In this document: piece by piece, positions 32,277-42,123 of the stretch
Layout: each line of letters begins with the position of its first letter
Numbering within the stretch: the first letter of the stretch is position 1
From: Desulfobacteraceae bacterium Eth-SRB2
GTDB taxonomy: Bacteria; Desulfobacterota; Desulfobacteria; Desulfobacterales; UBA11574
Direction of reading: 5' to 3'
DNA: 64,000 bases
Assembly (NCBI GenBank): GCA_004193595.1
Contig: RPGQ01000015.1
Location: forward strand, 62,001 to 126,000
Translations under genes and position numbers: made by a program
The notes under the pieces: model-generated
The model's database searches: none
What the model saw: only the letters and a program-made list of their open reading frames with translations
What the model was told of the DNA's origin: nothing

Positions 32277-32858
32277 TTATAAAGTCGAAACCATCAAATG
32301 TGCCTCTGAAAGTTTCGTATAAACAGCTCCTTTGGGTTTCAGTTCACTTTCAAACAAAATGATCCTGTCGGCAAAAAAATGTTCGGATTCAAATTTAGTA
32401 AATTCTTTCAATACGTCATGTAATCTTTTTGGATCGATTTTATCCTTTATCCTTCCCAGCGTAAGATGACCTTTAAACGGTCTCTTCTCTTTTGGGAAAC
32501 CCATTGTCTCTAATGTTTTATCCAGCGTTTTTTGCAGTTCGGTTAGCAAATCGAGTTGTTTTGAAATACCCAACCATAACACACGGGGCCGTTTTATACT
32601 CGGGAAAACACCGATTCCTTTTACCGAAAGCGATATGGAATGATAGCCTGTAACCGATTCAGAAATAGCCTTTGCGACTTTTTCCGTATCTGCCTTTTTG
32701 ATGTCGCCTAAAAATTTTAAGGTAAGATGAATGTTTTCCGAACGGACCCATCGGATCTTAAGCCCATAAGATTTTATTTTTTCCTGAACCTTGCCGATAG
32801 TGTAAATTATTTTTTCCGGAAGCTCAATAGCTATAAACGTTCGTATGGTATTTGACAT
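32277..32858 (-). CDS. thpR: RNA 2',3'-cyclic phosphodiesterase (LigT/ThpR)
   Basis: RTFIAIELPEKI; IHLTLKFLGD and HLTLGRIKD HxTx motifs. Confidence 0.9.
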   Translation of the reverse strand: MSNTIRTFIAIELPEKIIYTIGKVQEKIKSYGLKIRWVRSENIHLTLKFLGDIKKADTEKVAKAISESVTGYHSISLSVKGIGVFPSIKRPRVLWLGISKQLDLLTELQKTLDKTLETMGFPKEKRPFKGHLTLGRIKDKIDPKRLHDVLKEFTKFESEHFFADRIILFESELKPKGAVYTKLSEAHLMVSTL

Positions 32859-33100
32859 AGGAAATTGAATATTTACAATTAAATATTGAATATTGCATCA
32901 GCCATTAGTTTTCATTTTAAATTGTAAGAACTAACTTCTCATCAAATTATGGAGGTCAATATCATCAATTAATACACCAGAACTTTTCGAAATGTCACGT
33001 AAAAATTCCTTAATTCTTCAATTTTCAATTGAAAATCTTCAATCAAATCATGTCTAAGAAATGAAACCGTAATTTTTTACAAAAAATACGAAATTCATTG

Positions 33101-34276
33101 CTAAGCGGGTAAGGTAAACTGCGGTTCCCCGATAAGGAATTTCCCTTCAAAAATCCACTTTTTCAACATTTCGGCAACTTCTCGTGCCCTTACCATACTC
33201 GATAGCGGAACCGCCGGTATTTTCCCGCCCCTGAATCCGATATGACCGCTTTTTAGTTCTGCGTAACTCACCTGGCCATAACTCTTTGAAATACCATTCG
33301 GGTAATCATGACCATAATCGACGATCTGGGTAAATAATTCCTCATCTGAAACCGCCGTATACTGAACAATCTCTTCGTTCAATATGGGTATGGGAATACC
33401 CAAGCCCACGGCAAGAGAACATCCATAGCCCTGAATACTGACTCCCATCAACCATTTGGGACTCATCTTTTTAAGATCTCCCATGACCCACAAAGTGCCT
33501 GCCGGACCCACGGGAATACCCTTTTTTGTTCTTTTTACCGAAGGGTTGTGCTGGGTGCCGTGCCAGGTGACATATCCTGTTGATCCACCCAGAAAAATAC
33601 GGGTACCCAGCCCGATTGTCTTATAATAAGGATCATTGAAAAGCGGGCTGAGCTGTCCGCTCGAGCAGTAATTTGCATTGGCTGCTTTGGGTTTCAATGT
33701 GCCCATGTATGTATAAACTGTTTTCTGGGTAAGATTTATGGCACAATTATAATTTTGATATCCGTTTCTGGGATTACATAAAGTGGCATGGGGAAGTTTG
33801 CGAAGTAAAATTTCCTTTTCGATCATCCGGCCTGGATAACAGTCTGTACCATAAGCTGTTGCCTTTAAATGCACTTTTTTCCCTGCCACTAGATCCTGAA
33901 TGACATGACCGCCGCCATATTTGAATTCACCGGGATAGACCTTGTTTAACGGATCGTCCTCACACGGCTCTGCGGCCCCGATATAGCAATCCACCGCGGC
34001 CACTCCCGCATATGCAGAAACATTGTTCAACCATACTTTGGCAGCTTTTATTGTAGGAACTGAATGTCCGAAATTAATAAACGCCCCGGATGAACACATG
34101 GGGGCAAAAGTGCCTGTAGTCACAACGTCTACACGCCTTGCAGCCTCAACAGGTCCTTCATCCCTAACGATATCGATGATCTCATCGGCGGTAACCACAA
34201 CAACTTCTCCGGACCTGATTCTTTTATTTATCTCCTGGTATGTCTTGTTTATTTTATATTTTTTCATTGCTGACAT
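33101..34276 (-). CDS. DUF39/COG1900 protein (L-aspartate semialdehyde sulfurtransferase-like)
   Basis: KTYQEINKRIRSGEVVVVTADEI; VVTTGTFAPMCSSGAFINFGHS; GGGHVIQDLVAGK; GGSTGYVTWHGTQHNP. Confidence 0.85.
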   Translation of the reverse strand: MSAMKKYKINKTYQEINKRIRSGEVVVVTADEIIDIVRDEGPVEAARRVDVVTTGTFAPMCSSGAFINFGHSVPTIKAAKVWLNNVSAYAGVAAVDCYIGAAEPCEDDPLNKVYPGEFKYGGGHVIQDLVAGKKVHLKATAYGTDCYPGRMIEKEILLRKLPHATLCNPRNGYQNYNCAINLTQKTVYTYMGTLKPKAANANYCSSGQLSPLFNDPYYKTIGLGTRIFLGGSTGYVTWHGTQHNPSVKRTKKGIPVGPAGTLWVMGDLKKMSPKWLMGVSIQGYGCSLAVGLGIPIPILNEEIVQYTAVSDEELFTQIVDYGHDYPNGISKSYGQVSYAELKSGHIGFRGGKIPAVPLSSMVRAREVAEMLKKWIFEGKFLIGEPQFTLPA

Positions 34277-34287
34277 ATGCCTTTAAC

Positions 34288-35664
34288 CTAATTATTAGAC
34301 TTTACCGTATTAATCTTGCCTGAGATATTGTTTTTTATCCAGGATCCATCCCACCATTCAACCGGATTGACAAAAGTGTTATGAACGAGCATTCCGAAAT
34401 GCAGATGATCTCCTCCTGCAAGTCCCGTAGTTCCGGTACGGCCTATTATCTTACCCTTGGACACCATCTGTTGCTTTTTTACATTAAAATCGCTTAAATG
34501 TGAATACATGCTAAACAGCCCAAAGCCATGGTCAATGATTACCGTTTTTCCGTAAATACCCATGGTCTCAGCAAAGGCAACCTTTCCGGTGTTGGATGCA
34601 GAAACCGGTGAGTGTGCAACCGAAGCCAAATCAACGCCCATATGGATCTGCCGGTCAATGATATGACCTTTATATCTATATCTACGATGGTCGGCAAAAC
34701 CGGCTTTTCTGGCTGACTTTGGGAGCCTTAGGAATGTACCTTTCCAGTATAACTTTTTATCAGTATTTTCAACGATACTTAATAATTGTTTATAGTTATC
34801 ATGACGAACTTCGTTGTTAACTTTAAGAAATTTCTCGACCAAAGGTGTCTTGGAATCGGGAGAAATATCAACATCAAATTCCGGCATCTTCCAGTTAAGA
34901 AACCTGTCGGAAATTTCGAGTAAATCCTTTTTAAAAACCTTTCCTTTAATATAATGAGGGAAACCCGCTCTGGAGCTGTTACCGGCAAAATCGGTTGCAT
35001 TAACAAAAATTTTGGTTCCCGGGCCCTGCTTATAATCAAGAGCAAAAAAGGCTATCGACATATTATCATCTTTGAAATATCCCGGATATCCCGGGAAAAA
35101 GTTTTTCCCCACAAAGACTCCGCTTTTTGGGCACTTTTCAGACACCCTGTAAATAACAAGACCTGCTCCCCCCTGGCTTACATTGTGGGCTCTGCTAAGG
35201 ATACCCACCTCAGGAGGCTTTGTATCTATTATCACATCCTTTTCCAAATAGGCTGTGTTTCCGTGTAACCATCTGCGCCATGAATAATCCCTTGCAACCA
35301 TACGCAAAATCGCTTTGCCGTCGGTTATTCCTATTTTCACCGGCTCAATCACGATTTTAAAAGACTCCCGGTGTATAATGCCGCCGCGGATAAGGCCTGC
35401 AAACGGCAAATCCTTTTCAAATAAAACAACCTCCTTGCCGTCTTTAACCAGTCCGATCCATATCCTTCGAACGCCGCTCTTTGCATCAGACACGGAAAGA
35501 GTAAGCTCCTGGGTCTTGCCGATGGATGGGGATGGAAGTTCCACCGTAATCGATGGTTTTTCTCCTTCGAGCCTTACCACCAATATCCAGGCAACCGGTA
35601 ATATAACAATAAAGCAAACCAGAACGATCAGCCGCGACTTAATGTTTTTCTTCTTATTTTTCAA
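34288..35664 (-). CDS. M23-family metallopeptidase
   Basis: RQIHMGVDLAS; IDHGFGLFSMYSHLS; GDHLHFGMLVHNTFVNPVEWWD. Confidence 0.88.
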   Translation of the reverse strand: MKNKKKNIKSRLIVLVCFIVILPVAWILVVRLEGEKPSITVELPSPSIGKTQELTLSVSDAKSGVRRIWIGLVKDGKEVVLFEKDLPFAGLIRGGIIHRESFKIVIEPVKIGITDGKAILRMVARDYSWRRWLHGNTAYLEKDVIIDTKPPEVGILSRAHNVSQGGAGLVIYRVSEKCPKSGVFVGKNFFPGYPGYFKDDNMSIAFFALDYKQGPGTKIFVNATDFAGNSSRAGFPHYIKGKVFKKDLLEISDRFLNWKMPEFDVDISPDSKTPLVEKFLKVNNEVRHDNYKQLLSIVENTDKKLYWKGTFLRLPKSARKAGFADHRRYRYKGHIIDRQIHMGVDLASVAHSPVSASNTGKVAFAETMGIYGKTVIIDHGFGLFSMYSHLSDFNVKKQQMVSKGKIIGRTGTTGLAGGDHLHFGMLVHNTFVNPVEWWDGSWIKNNISGKINTVKSNN

Positions 35665-35855
35665 TAGGTTACAATCCGCCTTCCTTGTTTTTTAAATTAG
35701 TGATATTAACAGCAAAAATATTGGTAATCAAGGACTGTTTTTCCTTTTTTCGTTTCTTGACTTTTAACCATGTGCAAGATAAAATTATTTCGGATGTTCA
35801 CAGGATAAATCAAATTGCCGACGCGGCCCAGGTATTATTTGAATAAGCTAAAAAT

Positions 35856-36308
35856 GTGATTCTTGACCTTGACGGCGTTCTCACCGACGATGGCATTATT
35901 TACAATGATAACGGGGTGGAGACCAAGATCTTTAATGTAAAGGATGGAGTCGGTATAAGACTCTTTATGAAAGCGGCGATCAACCTGTGTATCGCAACCG
36001 GCAGACCATCGAATGCTCTTTATAACCGCTGTAAGAATCTTGGCATTAAACATATTTTCGACGGTCTTGGTGATAAGGCCGCCACCCTCGATTTAATTTT
36101 AGACCGGATCGGTATATCGGCTGAACAAGTTGCATTGATGAAAAAGGTTGGGCTTTCCATTGCTCTAGCCGATGCTCATAAAACTGTACTTAAAAATGCC
36201 GATATGGTAACATTGGTAAAAGGCGGAAACGGGGCTGTGAGAGAAGCCTGTAAAACCATATCGAAAGCTCAAGGGCTTTGGGAAAACATTCTGGAGCGTT
36301 TTTTATAA
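35856..36308 (+). pseudogene. kdsC: KdsC-like HAD phosphatase, probably degenerate (lacks the GDD motif; 5' frame disrupted)
   Basis: ILDLDGVLTDD and CIATGRPS present, but EQVA joins directly to LMKKVGLSIALADA where family members have a GDD(x)xDL segment. Confidence 0.6.
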
Positions 36309-36892
36309 TGCCGTTTGTAAAGGACCATAACCACAAAAAACTAAAACTGATTCTACTCTCGGTCATTTTCGTTGGATTAGGCGTTACCCTGGCTGTTTTT
36401 ATAAGCCATCGACGTATGTTAGGAAAAGAGAAGAATATTGTTTCAGACATACGGAACAACGCAAACATTTCAATAGGCAAAGCTCATCAAACGGCGACCA
36501 GAAACGGAATAAAGGAATGGAATCTTGACGCAGCTTCAGTAAATTATATGGTTAAAAAAAACCAGGCAATTTTTCAGAATTTGTCCATTACGTTTTATCT
36601 TAAAAATAAAACCCAAGTTTACCTGACAGCGAATAAAGGAATTTTAAAAATAGATTCAAACGACATGGAAATTTTGGGCAATGTTGTGATAAAAAATTCA
36701 ACATACCGTTTAAAAACCGAAAATTTATTTTACAGGCACAACCAACGAATAATTTTCTCAAACGTTCCTGTTAAAGTATCCGGAGCCGCCTTTAATCTTG
36801 TTGCTAATTCTATGTCTTTGAATTTGAATACAAATAAAACCATGTTTGAAGGAAACGTACAAGGGACCCTGCGTGAGATCATTAGACTTTAA
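36308..36892 (+). CDS. lptC: LPS export periplasmic protein LptC
   Basis: Single N-term TM, LptC-like beta-jellyroll region, position upstream of lptA/lptB. Confidence 0.8.
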   Translation: MPFVKDHNHKKLKLILLSVIFVGLGVTLAVFISHRRMLGKEKNIVSDIRNNANISIGKAHQTATRNGIKEWNLDAASVNYMVKKNQAIFQNLSITFYLKNKTQVYLTANKGILKIDSNDMEILGNVVIKNSTYRLKTENLFYRHNQRIIFSNVPVKVSGAAFNLVANSMSLNLNTNKTMFEGNVQGTLREIIRL

Positions 36893-37457
36893 TAAAAATT
36901 TGTGCCGAATTTTTCTATTCTTTGCTGCAGCATTTATGCTCGTAGCCGGCCCTGTTGCACCCTCTTCAGGGTATGCTGACGAAAAACCGAGTGATACAGA
37001 TACGCATAATCTTGCAAAAGACCAGAAGATCCATATTACAGCTGATAAGCTGATCTCTGACAATGATGGTGATTATGCTGAATTTATTGGGAATGTAAGG
37101 GCAACCCAGGAGGACACCGTTATCACTGCGGACAGGCTCAAGATTTTTTTTAAAGCAAATGCGGGCCATAAGGACACCCCCGCCATTGGAGAGGAATCGA
37201 TTACCAAAATAGTTGCTGACGGGAACGTCAAAATAAATTTCGACAACAGGGTTGCAGTAACCCGGCAGGCCGTATACAATACACAAACTGGGGTTCTTGT
37301 TTTGTCGGGCAACAATTCAAGGATTGTCAGTGGTGACAATTCTATTTCCGGCGAAAAAATAACGATTTATAGAGCTACCGGACGCATTAATGTTGAAAGC
37401 GGCGGCGAGAAACGTGTTGAAGCTGTATTTTATTCAGGTGAAAAGGGTTTGAAATAA
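36846..37457 (+). CDS. lptA: LptA/OstA-like LPS transport periplasmic protein
   Basis: IHITADKLISDNDGDYAEFIGNVRATQEDTVITADRLKIFF; gene context. Confidence 0.88.
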   Translation: MKETYKGPCVRSLDFNKNLCRIFLFFAAAFMLVAGPVAPSSGYADEKPSDTDTHNLAKDQKIHITADKLISDNDGDYAEFIGNVRATQEDTVITADRLKIFFKANAGHKDTPAIGEESITKIVADGNVKINFDNRVAVTRQAVYNTQTGVLVLSGNNSRIVSGDNSISGEKITIYRATGRINVESGGEKRVEAVFYSGEKGLK

Positions 37458-38180
37458 TTGGCGACATTGTCTCTAAATAAGCTAGTCAAGAGTTATAGTG
37501 GAAGACCGGTTGTAAATTCCGTAAGTCTGAATATCGAGGACAGCAACGTTGTGGGTCTTCTCGGTCCAAACGGCGCAGGCAAAACCACGACTTTTTATAT
37601 GACAATTGGAATAATCAAGGCGGATAAAGGGCAAGTCTTACTAGATGATGAAGATATCACGAACTATCCCATGCACCTGAGAGCACGCAGGGGTGTGGGC
37701 TATCTTCCACAGGAAACTTCGATATTTAGGAAGCTGACTGTAAAACAAAATATCATGGCGATTCTTGAAATTCTGCCCATCTCTAAATCGGAGCAAAAAA
37801 AGCGGACAGATATGTTTCTTGATGAACTCGGAATAAAACATCTCGCAGAGCAAAAGGCAAGCCTGCTCTCCGGCGGGGAACGGCGGCGCCTTGAAATAGC
37901 GCGCTCACTTGCTACGAATCCGTCCTTTATTCTTCTTGATGAGCCCTTTGCGGGTATAGATCCTTTGGCTGTAATCGATATAAAAAAGATCATATGGCAT
38001 CTAAAAAAAAGAGGAATAGGCATTCTCATATCAGATCATAATGTAAGAGAAACACTTGAAGTTTGTGATAAAGCATATATATTAAATGACGGTAAAATAA
38101 TCGAATCCGGCTCACCGCAAAAGATTGCTTCAAGCGAAACCGCCCGCCGGATCTATTTAGGAGACGAGTTTAAATTATAA
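37458..38180 (+). CDS. lptB: LPS export ABC transporter ATP-binding protein
   Basis: VGLLGPNGAGKTTTFYM; GVGYLPQETSIFRKLTV; LSGGERRRLEIARSLA; FILLDEPFAGIDPLAV. Confidence 0.96.
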   Translation: MATLSLNKLVKSYSGRPVVNSVSLNIEDSNVVGLLGPNGAGKTTTFYMTIGIIKADKGQVLLDDEDITNYPMHLRARRGVGYLPQETSIFRKLTVKQNIMAILEILPISKSEQKKRTDMFLDELGIKHLAEQKASLLSGGERRRLEIARSLATNPSFILLDEPFAGIDPLAVIDIKKIIWHLKKRGIGILISDHNVRETLEVCDKAYILNDGKIIESGSPQKIASSETARRIYLGDEFKL

Positions 38181-38181
38181 A

Positions 38182-39618
38182 ATGGTGCTTGAATTACGAC
38201 AACAATTAAAATTAACTCAGCAGCTTATCATGACCCCCCAGCTGCAAATGGCTATCAAGCTTTTGCAGTTAACGCGGCTTGAGCTTTTAAACGCGGTTAA
38301 CCAGGAACTCGAAGAGAATCCCACGCTGGAAGAAGAAGTCCAGGAGATTAGTGTTGAAGAGCAGCTTGCTAAGGAGACTGAGGAAAAGGCTGCTGACCCG
38401 CCCGATGCAAAAGAGGTCACAATAGAAGAAAATATCCGCGATGATATGGACTGGAGCAATTATATTGATGAATACAGTTCATCGGGTAAGACACATTCCG
38501 AAACCGAAAAAAAGGAGTCGCCGAATTTCGAATCGTTTGTGGCACGAAAGGAATCTTTGCGCGAACATCTGCTTTGGCAGTTGTTGATGACATCACCCAC
38601 CGAAGACGAAGAGAAAATCGGAAGCATTATTGCCGGCAACCTTAATAGAGACGGTTATCTTGATGCCTCTGTTGAAGACATTGTCCGGATGAGCGGGATG
38701 TATCCTGAAAAGGTTGAAGAAATTCTATTGCTGATGCAAACATTTGATCCAATAGGGGTATGTGCAAGGGATCTCGGTGAATGTCTGCTTATTCAGGCAA
38801 GACATTTTGATCTTGACGCCACCCTGGTGACCCAAATCATTAAACAGCATCTCAATCACCTCGAAAATAAAAATTACAGGGCCATCGCCAAGTCTTTAAA
38901 AGCAAATATCGAAGATATTATTAGTGCCATCAATATTATCAAAGGCTTGGAGCCAAGGCCGGGACTGCCGTTCTCAGATGAAGAAGCCCAATATATTAAT
39001 CCCGATGTTTTTGTATACAAAGTTGAAAATGAGTTCATCATCTGGGTAAACGACGACGGTATGCCGAGACTGCATGTCAACAATTTTTATAAAAATGCAA
39101 TTAGGGACGACAAAAGGTTTTCAAACGAAGCAAAGGATTACGTACAGGAAAAGATACGTTCCGCAACATGGCTGATCCGGAGCATTCATCAACGTCAAAA
39201 AACCATCTACAGGGTAATGGAAAGTATATTGAAATTCCAGTTGGGTTTTTTTGAAAAGGGGATCTCATACTTGAAACCCATGGTGTTAAGAGATGTCGCA
39301 GAAGATATCGGGATGCACGAATCGACAATCAGCAGGGTTACAACCAATAAATATGCCCATACACCTCGGGGTATTTTTGAGTTGAAATATTTTTTTAACA
39401 GTTCTATTCACCGTTTCAATGGCGAAGCCATAGCTTCTGCCAGTGTCCAGGATAAGATAAGACAAATCATTGAAAGTGAAGATCCAAAAAGACCGTATAG
39501 CGATGATAAAATATCACAACTTTTAAAGGAGGAAAATATCAGTATCGCTCGCAGAACCGTAGCAAAGTATCGTGAGATAATGAGAGTACTTCCATCGAAC
39601 AAACGCAAACAATTCTAG
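38182..39618 (+). CDS. rpoN: RNA polymerase sigma-54 factor
   Basis: QQLKLTQQLIMTPQLQMAIKLLQL; HESTISRVTTNKYAHTPRGIFELKYFF; ARRTVAKYREIMRVLPSNKRKQF RpoN box region. Confidence 0.97.
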   Translation: MVLELRQQLKLTQQLIMTPQLQMAIKLLQLTRLELLNAVNQELEENPTLEEEVQEISVEEQLAKETEEKAADPPDAKEVTIEENIRDDMDWSNYIDEYSSSGKTHSETEKKESPNFESFVARKESLREHLLWQLLMTSPTEDEEKIGSIIAGNLNRDGYLDASVEDIVRMSGMYPEKVEEILLLMQTFDPIGVCARDLGECLLIQARHFDLDATLVTQIIKQHLNHLENKNYRAIAKSLKANIEDIISAINIIKGLEPRPGLPFSDEEAQYINPDVFVYKVENEFIIWVNDDGMPRLHVNNFYKNAIRDDKRFSNEAKDYVQEKIRSATWLIRSIHQRQKTIYRVMESILKFQLGFFEKGISYLKPMVLRDVAEDIGMHESTISRVTTNKYAHTPRGIFELKYFFNSSIHRFNGEAIASASVQDKIRQIIESEDPKRPYSDDKISQLLKEENISIARRTVAKYREIMRVLPSNKRKQF

Positions 39619-39631
39619 GGAGGTCTTAAGT

Positions 39632-40165
39632 ATGCAGACATCTGTAACCTTTAAGAATCTTGATCCTTCTGAAAATTTAAAATCGTACGTTGGCGACAAA
39701 CTTGATCGTTTTGATAAATATCTATATAACCCGGCGGAAGCAAACGTTGTACTTTCGGTTGAAAAGTTCCGCCATATGGCTGAAATCAATATAATCGGCG
39801 ACAGGCTCAACATATACGGTAAAGAAGTAACCGAAGACATGTATTCTGCCATTGACATGGTTCTTGACAAGATAGAAAAACAGATAAAAAAGAATAAAGA
39901 AAAAGTCAGAAAACACAGAAATGTGGCCAAAGCCAGAGCAAAAGATATTATTGCTGAAGACACATTACATTTGGATGAAGAAGCTACAGTAAAGATCAGG
40001 GTTAGTGGTATCGAATATAAACCCATGGATGTGGAAGAAGCAATCTTGCAGATGGACCTTGTGTCTAACAATTTTCTGGTGTTTACTAATGCCAGGACGG
40101 ATCAGGTAAACGTACTTTATCGGCGCAAGGACGGCGACTACGGCTTAATTCAGCCGAGAATCTAA
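39632..40165 (+). CDS. hpf: Ribosome hibernation promoting factor
   Basis: MQTSVTFKNLDPSENLKSYVGDKLDRFDKY; C-terminal MDVEEAILQMDLVSNNFLVFTNARTDQVNVLYRRKDGDYGLIQP. Confidence 0.93.
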   Translation: MQTSVTFKNLDPSENLKSYVGDKLDRFDKYLYNPAEANVVLSVEKFRHMAEINIIGDRLNIYGKEVTEDMYSAIDMVLDKIEKQIKKNKEKVRKHRNVAKARAKDIIAEDTLHLDEEATVKIRVSGIEYKPMDVEEAILQMDLVSNNFLVFTNARTDQVNVLYRRKDGDYGLIQPRI

Positions 40166-40314
40166 TTTATAATCAAGTCCGTTGGTTTGGCCCATCCTGC
40201 TATATAGCCGGGAAGTGTTGGGATACGGGTCTGATGACAATAATAGGTTGCCGTTAAAAAAATATATTTTAAGACGTTGTAAAATTTACAAGACGTTTGG
40301 ATAGTGAATATTAA

Positions 40315-40776
40315 ATGAAAATCCTTGATGTTTTACTAAAAGAAGCAATCCTTACTGATCTGAAATCAATAGATAAAAAAGGTGTTCTTGAAGAACTCGT
40401 AACCCCTGTAGCCCGTATTTCCGGCATGAATCATGAGTATCTTGTAAAAGTGCTAATGGAACGAGAACAACTCGGAAGTACCGGCATTGGTGAAGGAGTC
40501 GGAATTCCGCATGGCAAGGTAAAAGATCTTGAATCACTGGTACTCGGTTTTGGTCTGAGCCGGAAGGGAATCGATTTTGAATCCATGGACGGGCTTCCAA
40601 CCCATATCTTTTTCCTCCTTATAACCCCTGAAAATTCCACAGGTCTTCATTTAAAGCTGCTTGCTCGAATTTCAAGGATTTTAAAAAATGACCATTTCAG
40701 ACAAAAGCTGTTACATGCTCTTAGCAGAGATGAGATTTATTCCATTATTAAAAAAGAGGAGGAGGAAGAATTATAA
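40315..40776 (+). CDS. ptsN: PTS IIA-like nitrogen regulatory protein
   Basis: REQLGSTGIGEGVGIPHGKV; downstream of rpoN-hpf. Confidence 0.92.
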   Translation: MKILDVLLKEAILTDLKSIDKKGVLEELVTPVARISGMNHEYLVKVLMEREQLGSTGIGEGVGIPHGKVKDLESLVLGFGLSRKGIDFESMDGLPTHIFFLLITPENSTGLHLKLLARISRILKNDHFRQKLLHALSRDEIYSIIKKEEEEEL

Positions 40777-40795
40777 ACCCGAACGTTGATAAAAA

Positions 40796-41659
40796 GTGAA
40801 AAAGTTAAAAATAATCATCATTACAGGACATTCGGGTTCCGGGAAGAGTACTGCAATATCAGCATTTGAAGACGCAGGTTTCTATTGTGTCGACAACATG
40901 CCGGTAGCGCTTCTTCCCAAGTTTTTAGAACTGCCGATTGAAAGCGATTTCGAAATTGCGGGGCTGGCATTTGTGATGGATTTGCGCGAAAAAAGCTTTC
41001 TTTCTATGTATTCGTTAGTTTTTGATTCTTTAAAGAAAAAAGGATATCAATTCAAAATCCTTTTTTTAGAGGCTGACGAAGAAACTCTGCTTAAGCGTTA
41101 CAGCCAGACACGGAGACATCATCCCCTGTCTAAGGACAAAAGTCTTCTGGAAGGAATACGCATTGAACAGGAGCAGTTAAAAGACCTGAAAATTTCCGCC
41201 GATAAAATTATCGATACTTCCCGTTACAATGTCCATAACTTAAAGTCCGTAATCAATTATATCGCGCAACAAAGTAAAAGTTTTGCGCCCATGAAAATAA
41301 ACATTCTGTCGTTCGGTTTTAAATACGGCACCCCGCACGATGCCAGCCTGATTATGGATGTTCGGTTTCTTGCGAATCCATATTTTGTACCTGAACTTAA
41401 AGCATTAAACGGAAAAAGTGCGGACATTAAAAATTATGTCTTAAACAACGATGAGGCCCGCAGGTTTTTTAAAAAATATCTGGACCTGCTTGACTATTTA
41501 ATCCCGTTGTATGAAAAAGAGGGTAAATCTTATTTAACCATCGCAGTCGGATGCACCGGAGGCCGTCATCGCTCGGTAAGCATTACCGAAGCAATATTCG
41601 AACATATAAAAAAACCCGGAAGGCAAATCATAATCACACATCGTGACATCAATCTTTAG
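40796..41659 (+). CDS. rapZ: RNase adapter/nucleotide-binding protein RapZ (GTG start)
   Basis: IITGHSGSGKSTAISAFEDAGFYCVDNMP; FGFKYGTPHDASLIMDVRFLANPYF; AVGCTGGRHRSV. Confidence 0.95.
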   Translation: MKKLKIIIITGHSGSGKSTAISAFEDAGFYCVDNMPVALLPKFLELPIESDFEIAGLAFVMDLREKSFLSMYSLVFDSLKKKGYQFKILFLEADEETLLKRYSQTRRHHPLSKDKSLLEGIRIEQEQLKDLKISADKIIDTSRYNVHNLKSVINYIAQQSKSFAPMKINILSFGFKYGTPHDASLIMDVRFLANPYFVPELKALNGKSADIKNYVLNNDEARRFFKKYLDLLDYLIPLYEKEGKSYLTIAVGCTGGRHRSVSITEAIFEHIKKPGRQIIITHRDINL

Positions 41660-41677
41660 AAGGTTTGAAGGAGCATT

Positions 41678-42091
41678 ATGATAGGCATTGTTATTGTAAC
41701 ACACAGTCAGCTTGGAGATGCACTCATTGACGCTGCTGAATTCATTTTAGGAAATCGACCCGATACCATGGTACCGGTTTCCATAAATTTGAAAGAAAAT
41801 GTTGACAAACTGCGCAAGAAAATTGCCGAAGCCATTAAACAGGTGGATAATAAAAAAGGGGTGCTTATCCTTACAGATATGTTCGGTGGGACACCTTCAA
41901 ATTTAAGTTATTCATTCCTTGAAGAAGGAAAAGTGGAAGTCATATCCGGCGTTAATCTCCCTATTTTGATCAAGGCTGTGGATATTCAAAAAGATATGGA
42001 ACTCAGCGAACTCGCTCAACACCTTGAAGCTTTTGGGAAAAAGAGTATTTCGCTGGCAAGCGGGATTTTAAAAGGAAATAAACGGAAATAA
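41678..42091 (+). CDS. PTS mannose-family EIIA component
   Basis: GIVIVTHSQLGDALIDAAEFILG; VLILTDMFGGTPSNLS. Confidence 0.92.
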   Translation: MIGIVIVTHSQLGDALIDAAEFILGNRPDTMVPVSINLKENVDKLRKKIAEAIKQVDNKKGVLILTDMFGGTPSNLSYSFLEEGKVEVISGVNLPILIKAVDIQKDMELSELAQHLEAFGKKSISLASGILKGNKRK

Positions 42092-42123
42092 ACGGATACA
42101 ACGATAAACATAAAGGAGACATT

